Assembly (NCBI RefSeq): GCF_009905725.1
Contig: NZ_JAAAKV010000001.1
Span: 186,001-250,000, forward strand
Origin: Emticicia sp. CRIBPO
GTDB lineage: Bacteria; Bacteroidota; Bacteroidia; Cytophagales; Spirosomataceae
Direction of reading: 5' to 3'
DNA: 64,000 nt
Shown here piece after piece: positions 50,677 to 58,700 of this stretch (its first letter is position 1; every line of letters begins with the position of its first letter). The position numbers were made by a program, and so were the translations under genes. The notes beneath the pieces were generated by a model. That model was given only the letters and a program-made list of their open reading frames with translations, made no database searches and was not told the origin of the DNA.

Positions 50677-53600
50677 TTAGAATGACAGGGAAGCTCCGAC
50701 AGTGTAAGTTCTGGCAGCAGGATACGCGTAGTTATCGACCCCGTACTGCACATTGCTGTTGAAATCCGAGTTGACTTCAGGATCATACCCGCGGTATTTC
50801 GTAAATGTCAGCAGGTTTTGACCGCTGATATACACCCTCGCCCTTCTGATATACTTCGATTTAAGCGGTACCAGGTAACCCAGCGACACATTTTTGACCC
50901 TGAGAAACGACCCGTCTTCGATATAAAATGAATCGGTGCCGGTGTTTCTCCATTGTCTGATAGACGGCAGGGTATTGGAAGGTTTATCCGCTCTCCAGGC
51001 TCCGTTGATGACCGTTTTCAGCAGGTTGTCACTCGGATCCGACTGCTCCATCGACTTGCGGGTGGCATTCAGGATATTGTTACCCTGTACGCCCTGTAGG
51101 AAAACCGACATGTCAAACCCTTTGAAAGTAAAGTTATTCGTCAATCCGAAAATGAATGTAGGCAGGCCGCTTCCAAGTATCTGGCGGTCGGTGGCTTCAT
51201 TAAAAACCCCGTCACCGTTCAGGTCCTTGTACCTGATTGCACCAGGCAGATCACCAGGTCTGGCCAGCGTTCCGGCAGCCTTGATCTCTTCTGCGGTTTG
51301 CCAGATACCGTCAAAAACGTTCCCGTAAAATGAACCTACCGACTCACCAACCTTCACGATGGAACTCCCGGTAAAAAACTGGTCTGAGTTGTTCAGCTTG
51401 ATGACCTCATTCTTATTGAATGAAATATTGGCATTGGTTTTCCAGGTGAAAACGCCGTCGATATTCACCGTATTGAGTCCGAATTCAAAACCCTGGTTTT
51501 TAAGACTGCCCACATTGCGGGTTACCGTCGTAAATCCTGTGGTAGCAGGCAATTCCACGCCCAAAAGCAGATCCGTTGTGGTTTTGGTGTAATAATCGGC
51601 TGTAAACTGGAAACGGTTGTTCAGCAATCCCAGGTCAAAACCCACATCAAACTGGGCGGTTTTTTCCCATCTCAGATCTGGGTTGGCAATTTTGTCGGCC
51701 TGGATAGCCAACACCTCCTGGTCACCGAAGACGGTTCTGAAAGTAGCATATTGAGACAATGAATTGTACAACCCGATACCGTCGTTACCCGTGATACCAT
51801 AACTCAACCTCAGTTTCAGGTCATTGATGGTTTTATTGTTTTTGAGGAATTCTTCGTCAGAAATACGCCAGGCAAAAGCTCCGGAAGGGAAAAACCCGTA
51901 TTTATGATTCGCTCCGAAACGCGACGAACCGTCAATCCTGCCCGTCAGGGTAAAGAGGTACTTGTCACTCAGGCGATAATTTACCCGTCCGAGATAAGAG
52001 TTCAGTCCCCATTCCTGCACCGCTCCTCTCGGAGGCAACGGCTTGTTACCCAGACCAATGTTATTGGCACCCAGGGTATAATTCGGAAAATCCTGGGCTT
52101 CAGCATAAGTCCTTTCCTCCCTGTTACTTTGGAAAGTCACCCCTGCCACCACGTCAAAGGCATGGATATCGAAAGATTTGGTATAAGTAAGAATATTTTC
52201 ATTCAGTAAATTGATATTGTTGGAGGTACCATTGCTGCCGTAACCGTTCAGTGTGTTCCCGATCAGCGTTTGAGGGGTATAGAAGATGTTCCTTCTGGTG
52301 TTCAGAATATCCGTACCGACGCTGATCCTGGCACTCAGGCCTTCGGCGATGCTGATGTCTCCGAAAACATTACCCAGAATTCTGTCGCTGGTCAGCAGGT
52401 TGGTGGTGGTATTGGCCACAGCCACCGGGTTGGCGATAGAACTGAATCCTGAACCGGACCCTACATTCAGCAACTGGTAGTTTCCGTTGGCGTCGTACAC
52501 AGGGCTCGCAGGAGAGGCCCTTACCGTCAAACCTACAAGGCTGCTGCCTCCCAGCTCATTAACGCTGTTGTTGTAGCTGCGGGTCACGATAAAATTAGTC
52601 CCGATTTTCAGCCTCTTGCTTATCCGGGCGTCCAGGTTGATCCTGGAAGTGTAGCGTTTGAAATTGGAGGTGATCACGATACCATCCTGGTTAAAATAGT
52701 TACCGCTGATCGCATATCTCAGTTTTTCGTTACCTCCGGAAAAAGCCAGCTGATAATTCTGAATGGGTGCCGGGCGATAGACTTCCTTCTGCCAGTTGGT
52801 ACCCACTCCGTATTCTGAAGGCTTTTTGGGATAGGCTCCTCCGGCCACACCGTACCTTTCTGCAAAATTAAGGTTACGAAGCTGCTCGTTTTTGGCATTG
52901 GTATGGTCTTCAGCAGTAGCCATATCAAGCATTTTAGTGATGTTCTGAACCCCGTAATAGGCTTCGAAGTCTATCGAGGCCACCCCTTCCTTGCCTCTTT
53001 TAGTGGTCACAAGCACGACACCGTTGGCTCCGCGTGAGCCATAGATGGCCGTCGCCGAAGCATCTTTGAGTATCTCAATAGATTCTATATCATTGGGATT
53101 AATGGTAGCCAGCGGGTTGGGATATGATTCTGAATTGGAAGCCCCGGACGCCGGAGCCGGATTCGTCATCGGAAAACCGTCAATTACATACAAAGGATCG
53201 TTGCTGGCAGAAATGGAATTCCCACCTCTCACACGGATGGTCATCCCCCCGCCCGGGGCATTGGAGGCATTGGTCACCTGCACACCCGAAACCCGTCCCT
53301 GCAAAGCCTGGTTAAAGGAGCTGATGGGTTGTTCCTTCAACTCTGCCGAACCGATCGTCACCACAGAACCCGTCAGGTCTCTCTTCCTGACCGTACCGTA
53401 ACCTACCACCACCACTTCTTCCAGGGCTTTGGTGTCGGTTTTCATAACGATATCGATTTTAGTCCTGTTGCCGACCGTGGCCTCCTGGACCAGGTAGCCT
53501 ACAAATGAGAACACAAGTACGGCCTTTTCATCAGGAACAGTGAGGTTAAATGAGCCGTTGGAATCTGTTGTGGTGCCATTGGAAGTACCCTTGATAATGA

Positions 53601-54150
53601 CACTGACACCCGGGAGTTTCTCGCCCGCATCATCAATAACTGTTCCTGACACTGATACGTCAGCCACCCTCGTCTGAAGTTGGGCTGACGCTTTTTCATC
53701 CTGTACATTGCCGGCCACCTGTGTAGCGGGTTTGTAGTCGTCTTTTCCGGGCAGATCAGCTGCTTCAGACGAAGCCCTGTCACCGGTTTTCCGGTGATCC
53801 TGGATGATCACATACTGGCTCTCACTGATCTTTTTGTACTTAAGACCATGTGGTTTCAGCAGGTTGTCAAGCTGTTTTTCCAGCTTATTGCCGTTAAAAT
53901 TGAGGTCCTGGTTAATCAGGATATTCTGTACGATGGTTTCGTCAAAAAGGATATTTACTTTATACTGATTACTTAAGGTATTGAGAACGTCTTTGAGCCT
54001 TCTAGCCCCGGTTTTGCTGTTTTTTATCTCTGTTTTAGAAGATTTCGGTTGAGCAAACGCCACAAACTGAGCCATTACGAAAGTCTGGTAGGTCAATAGG
54101 AACATCACCAGCATTTTGATCCGTAAAAGCCTGGATAGTTGTTTTTTCAT
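50677..54150 (-). CDS. susC: SusC/RagA family TonB-linked outer membrane protein with STN domain
   Basis: The 1157-residue transporter has an N-terminal signal, an STN (secretin/TonB short N-terminal) domain at about 50-115 (L-K-D-V-L-N-T-L-S-N-Q-Y-K-V-N-I-L-F-D), a carboxypeptidase-regulatory-like domain at about 148-235 (G-T-V-I-D-D-A-G-E-K-L-P-G-V-S-V), a plug with V-V-V-G-Y-G-T-V-R-K-R-D-L-T-G-S-V, and a beta-barrel ending in an aromatic residue. The STN domain marks it as a transducer that signals through the adjacent FecR to the ECF sigma factor. It is co-transcribed with susD. Confidence 0.96.
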   Translation of the reverse strand: MKKQLSRLLRIKMLVMFLLTYQTFVMAQFVAFAQPKSSKTEIKNSKTGARRLKDVLNTLSNQYKVNILFDETIVQNILINQDLNFNGNKLEKQLDNLLKPHGLKYKKISESQYVIIQDHRKTGDRASSEAADLPGKDDYKPATQVAGNVQDEKASAQLQTRVADVSVSGTVIDDAGEKLPGVSVIIKGTSNGTTTDSNGSFNLTVPDEKAVLVFSFVGYLVQEATVGNRTKIDIVMKTDTKALEEVVVVGYGTVRKRDLTGSVVTIGSAELKEQPISSFNQALQGRVSGVQVTNASNAPGGGMTIRVRGGNSISASNDPLYVIDGFPMTNPAPASGASNSESYPNPLATINPNDIESIEILKDASATAIYGSRGANGVVLVTTKRGKEGVASIDFEAYYGVQNITKMLDMATAEDHTNAKNEQLRNLNFAERYGVAGGAYPKKPSEYGVGTNWQKEVYRPAPIQNYQLAFSGGNEKLRYAISGNYFNQDGIVITSNFKRYTSRINLDARISKRLKIGTNFIVTRSYNNSVNELGGSSLVGLTVRASPASPVYDANGNYQLLNVGSGSGFSSIANPVAVANTTTNLLTSDRILGNVFGDISIAEGLSARISVGTDILNTRRNIFYTPQTLIGNTLNGYGSNGTSNNINLLNENILTYTKSFDIHAFDVVAGVTFQSNREERTYAEAQDFPNYTLGANNIGLGNKPLPPRGAVQEWGLNSYLGRVNYRLSDKYLFTLTGRIDGSSRFGANHKYGFFPSGAFAWRISDEEFLKNNKTINDLKLRLSYGITGNDGIGLYNSLSQYATFRTVFGDQEVLAIQADKIANPDLRWEKTAQFDVGFDLGLLNNRFQFTADYYTKTTTDLLLGVELPATTGFTTVTRNVGSLKNQGFEFGLNTVNIDGVFTWKTNANISFNKNEVIKLNNSDQFFTGSSIVKVGESVGSFYGNVFDGIWQTAEEIKAAGTLARPGDLPGAIRYKDLNGDGVFNEATDRQILGSGLPTFIFGLTNNFTFKGFDMSVFLQGVQGNNILNATRKSMEQSDPSDNLLKTVINGAWRADKPSNTLPSIRQWRNTGTDSFYIEDGSFLRVKNVSLGYLVPLKSKYIRRARVYISGQNLLTFTKYRGYDPEVNSDFNSNVQYGVDNYAYPAARTYTVGASLSF

Positions 54151-54179
54151 ACTTAAAAATGGTTTGGTTGTTTCTAATC

Positions 54180-55181
54180 TTAATGGTCGGAATGAATAAT
54201 GACCGCATTCCCTTTCTGTTCGACGGGCAGGTCAAGAAGTGCCGTGAGCACATCTATAATTTCCTGGGAGCTTTCCGCCTTGAAATACCCTGCCAGCCGC
54301 CTGTTCACCAGCGTACTGTCTTCAAAAACCACATCCAGTCCGAAATGGTCCTTGAGAATAACCGCCACTTCAGAAAGCGGGGTCTGGTCGAAATAGAACT
54401 GATGGTTCTTCCATGAGCCATACAGTTCAGGTTGTTTGGTTTTAGTCAGCAGCAGATTACCCGAGTTATGGTTAAAAGTGACAACATCTCCGGGTTTCAT
54501 GGTCAGTTTCCGGCCGGAATTATAGCTGACCTGCACTTTACCTTTGTTGAGAATCACTTTTTTCCCCTTTTCCCTTGAGTAGACGATAAATTCGGTTCCG
54601 AAAACTTCTACACCGAAATCACCATCCGTTTCTACCTTAAAACGCTTATTGTCAAAAGTGTGAGTCACATTGAACTCGCCCTCCCCTTCCAGCATCACCT
54701 CTCTTTTGTTTACATTAAAGCCCCATCTGGGCACATAGAGCGTAGAATTGGCGTTCAGGGTTACCACCGTCCCGTCTGTGAGTGACACGGTACGGGTCTG
54801 GGCGTTTCCGGTTTCATAACGCTCGTAGATCCATTGTTTTTTGAAAACATAGAGGTTGATCCCCATCAGCAGCGTTACAGACACGGCTATTTTCCACCAG
54901 GCCCACCAGCTTCGTGAGACTTCAGGCGTGAAAACATTTTCCTCCGTTGAGGCTCGTTCCTGGCTCCGTGGTTTTTCCATCAGCGTCAGGTATTTTTCCA
55001 GGGCTTCTTCAGTATCCGGGAGGTATTGGGGATGCATGCCTTCCCACTCGTCCAGGTACTGATAAAAAGTGGCTTCATTGCGTGGATCGGTCAGCCAGGC
55101 CTCTATCATTTTTTTCTGGATAGAAGTCGCCTTATCTTCAAAGAAATCAAATATTACGTTTTTCGGAATTGATTTTTCCAT
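54180..55181 (-). CDS. FecR family anti-sigma factor
   Basis: The 333-residue product has a cytoplasmic N-terminal part (W-E-G-M-H-P-Q-Y), one membrane helix at about 95-112 (I-A-V-S-V-T-L-L-M-G-I-N-L-Y-V-F), a periplasmic FecR domain (T-V-S-L-T-D-G-T-V-V-T-L-N-A-N-S-T-L) and a C-terminal DUF4974/STN-like domain (F-D-Q-T-P-L-S-E-V-A-V-I-L). It binds the sigma factor and receives the signal from the SusC STN domain. I chose the ATG at 55181 (M-E-K-S-I-P). It lies 63 bases after the sigma gene and 29 before susC. Confidence 0.94.
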   Translation of the reverse strand: MEKSIPKNVIFDFFEDKATSIQKKMIEAWLTDPRNEATFYQYLDEWEGMHPQYLPDTEEALEKYLTLMEKPRSQERASTEENVFTPEVSRSWWAWWKIAVSVTLLMGINLYVFKKQWIYERYETGNAQTRTVSLTDGTVVTLNANSTLYVPRWGFNVNKREVMLEGEGEFNVTHTFDNKRFKVETDGDFGVEVFGTEFIVYSREKGKKVILNKGKVQVSYNSGRKLTMKPGDVVTFNHNSGNLLLTKTKQPELYGSWKNHQFYFDQTPLSEVAVILKDHFGLDVVFEDSTLVNRRLAGYFKAESSQEIIDVLTALLDLPVEQKGNAVIIHSDH

Positions 55182-55244
55182 TTTTAAAATATTTAGCACA
55201 TAGACAAATCCAAATAGTTTTACCCCACACCGTACAGTTAAAAA

Positions 55245-55907
55245 TCAGATCAGAAGATGTGATATCAACAGCAGTCCCAAAAGCCAGTCCTCCTTGAGTT
55301 CAGATCTCAGCCTCGATAGTGCCCTGCTGATCAGTCTCTCTACGGCACTTACCGAAATCTGCATCTCGGAAGCCACTTCTGTATATTTCTTTCCTTCGAG
55401 CCTGTTGAGCTGAAACGCCTTGCGGCATTGCGGGGGAAGCTGTTCAATGATGCTGTCGAGCTTGCGGCTGAGTTCGTGATAATGAAGTACTTCATCCGGT
55501 TTGAGCACCGGCACTTTGTAGCGGAAATCCACGGCGTCAAGCGACGTCGTGCGGTTCAGTTCAAATTTAAGATAATTGTAGGCCCTGTAGCGGACAGCCT
55601 TGTATAAATAAGCCTGGTAAGAAGCAGTAATGTGTTCAAAAATACGTCCCTGCCAGAAGTTGGCAAAAACCTCAGAAACGATTTCCTCTGCAATGTCTCT
55701 GGAATACACAAATTTGATGGCGTGGTTGCATAAGTTGCCGTAATACTTCCTGAACAACATCTCACAGCCCTTTGCGGCATCCTGTACGAAAACCGCCTGG
55801 ATAAAACGTTCTTCTGCTATCACCCCGGGAGCCTTACTGTCGTCACTGTGTATCCTCAGCCCTTTTGAACCTGACTGATCACCCTGATCAGGATATATTT
55901 CTGCCAT
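55245..55907 (-). CDS. ECF-type RNA polymerase sigma-70 factor
   Basis: The 220-residue product has sigma region 2 (about 45-110, L-F-R-K-Y-Y-G-N-L-C-N-H-A, then D-I-A-E-E-I-V-S-E-V-F) and region 4 (about 155-205, L-P-P-Q-C-R-K-A-F-Q-L-N-R-L-E-G-K-K-Y, then E-V-A-S-E-M-Q-I-S-V-S-A-V-E). It belongs to the FecI-like Bacteroidetes sigma group. It is the first gene of the sigma-FecR-SusC-SusD cascade and probably drives transcription of the susC promoter when the substrate is bound. Confidence 0.95.
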   Translation of the reverse strand: MAEIYPDQGDQSGSKGLRIHSDDSKAPGVIAEERFIQAVFVQDAAKGCEMLFRKYYGNLCNHAIKFVYSRDIAEEIVSEVFANFWQGRIFEHITASYQAYLYKAVRYRAYNYLKFELNRTTSLDAVDFRYKVPVLKPDEVLHYHELSRKLDSIIEQLPPQCRKAFQLNRLEGKKYTEVASEMQISVSAVERLISRALSRLRSELKEDWLLGLLLISHLLI

Positions 55908-56074
55908 AATTTTACCTGTTGGTTATTTATTGAACTAACCAAAGACAAAATTGCATTATTTTACCCCACATCCTTCAGGATATTTTTTAAAAATTTGCAA
56001 AAAAAGATTTTCAACTGCCCGTTCAGGGTTCTGAGGGGTAGTGAAAGAGGCTGATAAAGGTGCGGAAACCGGAC

Positions 56075-56113
56075 GGATGACTTATTGACTCAAAAAAACA
56101 ATAAGTCATCCGG
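56075..56113. other. Long hairpin downstream of the unknown gene at 56138
   Basis: GGATGACTTATTG (56075-56087) and CAATAAGTCATCC (56099-56111) form a perfect 13-bp stem around an A-rich 11-base loop. It lies 24 bases past the stop of the minus-strand gene at 56138-56665. On that strand the T-run is in the loop instead of after the stem, so it may be a terminator or an RNA-stabilising hairpin. Confidence 0.7.
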
Positions 56114-56137
56114 AACAGATAAATTTACGTCATAAGA

Positions 56138-56665
56138 TTAAACCTGTAAAGCAGCCATAGCAAAAGAATCCCTGGCTTTGTCTTTAAAAATATTCCTAAC
56201 ACTCATGTCCATTTCAAAGTGATGCAAACAGTCTTTTACCCCGTTCCTGAAAGCTTCAAAGATATCCTCAAACCTGGCGGAAACAGCGGTGTCCGACTTT
56301 CCTGTCATTTCGATCAGGTTTTGCAGAAAATGAATGTCTGCATTCCCTGAAACATAGTAAATTTCCCTGGCGTCAGCAAGCAACTCTTTTTCCTGGTCCG
56401 AAACCGGATGACTCAGTATGCGGCATTTCTCCGAATAAAGGTCTCTTTCATTACAAGGCAAAGGGTTTTTCTTCAACATCCAGGTTTTCACCCAGCTCAT
56501 AAAGCCTTTCTCAGCATCAGGATTATGCGTGCATGATCCTGTCAAGGCACTAAAACTGTCCATCGAAGTGTACAAAAGGATAAGTGCAGGTGTCATCTTC
56601 TTCATTTGTACAGCATCTTCAATCGAATCAAAAATCTCTTCATAGGCTTTTCTGATTTCTTCCAT
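56138..56665 (-). CDS. Protein of unknown function, possibly HEPN-like
   Basis: The 175-residue cytoplasmic, helical protein has no signal peptide. The region D-L-Y-S-E-K-C-R-I-L-S-H-P-V (about 81-94), followed by A-R-E-I-Y-Y, recalls the pattern (L-Y-x-x-R-C-x-L-L-H) seen in some HEPN-like proteins. HEPN RNases normally have R-x4-6-H, while here the spacing is R-x3-H, so nuclease activity is uncertain. It is followed by a long hairpin and preceded by an AT-rich gap. No partner gene such as a MNT nucleotidyltransferase is adjacent. Confidence 0.6.
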   Translation of the reverse strand: MEEIRKAYEEIFDSIEDAVQMKKMTPALILLYTSMDSFSALTGSCTHNPDAEKGFMSWVKTWMLKKNPLPCNERDLYSEKCRILSHPVSDQEKELLADAREIYYVSGNADIHFLQNLIEMTGKSDTAVSARFEDIFEAFRNGVKDCLHHFEMDMSVRNIFKDKARDSFAMAALQV

Positions 56666-57206
56666 TTTTTTGATTTGTTCTAGGTTTATAAAAGTACCAT
56701 ACCCCCCGTTTTTTATAGTCTGTTGTGCATAATAACATTATGAAAAGTGTCGGAAAACACGAATAAATTCCAGAATAACAGATGCAATTGTTGAAACATG
56801 AATCTCTGACCAGAATTCACCTTCGGTCGTAACCACTAAGCCTGCTATAAGGCCGGTTATTATTAAAAAAGCTATTGGTAAAATTTTTATTTGTTACGTA
56901 TAAAGTTAAAAAGTAAAATTCAAATTAAAAAGCATTTTTAAATAAATGATTTTCAACCTGTTCACTTGAATAAGTTAAATTTTTACTTAGAAAAGTACCG
57001 CAAATATAAGGCCGGAATCAAAAAATAAAAGAAGTAAAACCATCAATATTTATTAAATCTAATAAAATATATTATCAGACCGTTCAGGTACGTTTACGTG
57101 TTGGAAAAATACAAACTCTTATATATACATGTCATTACAAAACATGTAATAACATGCAAATTTGTGCAACATAAATACTGATTAACGGAAGCTCTGATTA
57201 TCAGGA
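56666..57206. other. AT-rich gap, no gene seen
   Basis: I see no open frame worth calling. There is a short palindrome, CATAATAACATTATG, at 56728-56742, and an imperfect 11-bp inverted repeat (arms 57128-57138 and 57146-57156) just past the stop of the PAP2-like gene, which might end its transcript. Confidence 0.6.
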
Positions 57207-58586
57207 CTATTCCCTGAAAAATTTAAGTTTGAGTACATTCCTGCCAACCATCCTGCCCATTTCCTGACCCTGAACCAGGGCATCTCTGAAATGGATTCCT
57301 CCATATAATCTTGAAATACTGGTTTCATTGGCAGCAGTCCAGAAATTTTTAAAGTTCCGGGGCTCACCTACCCAATACTTGGAATAATCAGTAAAGGCGA
57401 CACTGTCACCCATCAGGGAAGTCAGCACGGTAGCCATGGCAGCAGACTGAACAGAGTGGCCGGAAGGGAACTCCGGGAACGGGGGGGTTAAGAGTGTAGC
57501 CTCCCAACGGCTGTCGATGTACTTTTTGATATAAGCAACCGGCCGGATCAGGTTATGCTTGTACTTCGACTTCCAGCAGATGATCATCGCATCGTGAATG
57601 GCCAGGCCCAGCTGGCAGTAATCCCTGGCACCCTCGTCTAGCGGAACGGACTTATTTCTGAGCACCTGGGTAAGGATCGAAATAGAATGCCCTGTGGCGG
57701 TAGACGTGAAGGAAGCGGCGTCATCCCAGAAGTTGGCAATCGTATGTTTTTCAGAACCGGTTACCACGGTTTTGGATTCATCGTAAACCTCCAGGGCCTG
57801 CTTATAAAAAGGCGAGTTTTTGTATTTGGAAAAAGGCACCTTCGGGTTAATGCCGAAATCAGTGGTGTCTTCAGGATGGAAAGCCCTGGTTTTACCCCAA
57901 TCAGGGTGCAAGGGTCCTGTATTCTCGAGGTCTGCCACCCGGTTGATTTCAAAACATGCATCACATTTCGGTAATTTATAGCCCAGGCTGTAGCTTCTCA
58001 GGTAAGATTGGTGGCCACCGTCTTTCATGGAATACAGATAAATAAGGTCGGCTACACTCAGGCCGTAATTGGTAGACTTCATCAGGGTCAAATGATCCAC
58101 TCCATTCGTCAGACTGGCGTTGACGGAGTCTCTCAAAGCCATCACTTTCTCCATCCAGATATACGGTGCGGGCTGAAACATATAATCGACCATCTTAAAA
58201 ACCGCATTGTTCAGAGCAATCTGGGGAATAAAACTGGAAGAATCCTGTTCAAATTCCGGAGGCCGGATGTAACCCTGGATCTGCCCGCTCATCGACAGGC
58301 TCTTCGGATAGGCAGGCAGAATAGATTCATAAGCCGCCAGGTTGATATAAGCCAGGGACCTCGCCGCCACATTGGGCGAATATCCGTTCGTTTGTTCTAT
58401 CAGATCCAGTATAAGTACGTTCCATTTAACCAGCAGATCGGAGGTATTGAGATCATATTTCTTGTAAGGAAGACGGTTTTCAAAAAGAATAAGCTGGGTG
58501 GTATTTCCTTCCTGAAATTGTCTCTGAGGTTGAACTTGTGCGTATCCGTAAAAGCTGAGTAAAAATAATAATATGGTTTTTTTCAT
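57207..58586 (-). CDS. Secreted vanadium-dependent haloperoxidase / PAP2-like phosphatase
   Basis: The 459-residue product has a Sec signal (ending G-Y-A-Q). The C-terminal half holds the shared vanadate/phosphate site: K-Y-K-H-N-L-I-R-P (K-x6-R-P), F-P-S-G-H-S and S-R-L-Y-G-G-I-H-F-R-D (S-R-x5-H). This set of residues is common to vanadium haloperoxidases and PAP2 acid phosphatases, and sequence alone cannot tell which. The length and layout match the Bacteroidota proteins annotated as vanadium-dependent haloperoxidases. It is divergent from polA, from which it is separated by 114 bases. Confidence 0.88.
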   Translation of the reverse strand: MKKTILLFLLSFYGYAQVQPQRQFQEGNTTQLILFENRLPYKKYDLNTSDLLVKWNVLILDLIEQTNGYSPNVAARSLAYINLAAYESILPAYPKSLSMSGQIQGYIRPPEFEQDSSSFIPQIALNNAVFKMVDYMFQPAPYIWMEKVMALRDSVNASLTNGVDHLTLMKSTNYGLSVADLIYLYSMKDGGHQSYLRSYSLGYKLPKCDACFEINRVADLENTGPLHPDWGKTRAFHPEDTTDFGINPKVPFSKYKNSPFYKQALEVYDESKTVVTGSEKHTIANFWDDAASFTSTATGHSISILTQVLRNKSVPLDEGARDYCQLGLAIHDAMIICWKSKYKHNLIRPVAYIKKYIDSRWEATLLTPPFPEFPSGHSVQSAAMATVLTSLMGDSVAFTDYSKYWVGEPRNFKNFWTAANETSISRLYGGIHFRDALVQGQEMGRMVGRNVLKLKFFRE

Positions 58587-58700
58587 GATTTTGGTTTTAA
58601 TCTACGCTAAAAATAACGAATATTGAATCCTAAAATTCTAATACAATTTAGTAACAATAATTATAAGTACCAATAAATCAAAGTTTTCAAAGACAAAACT

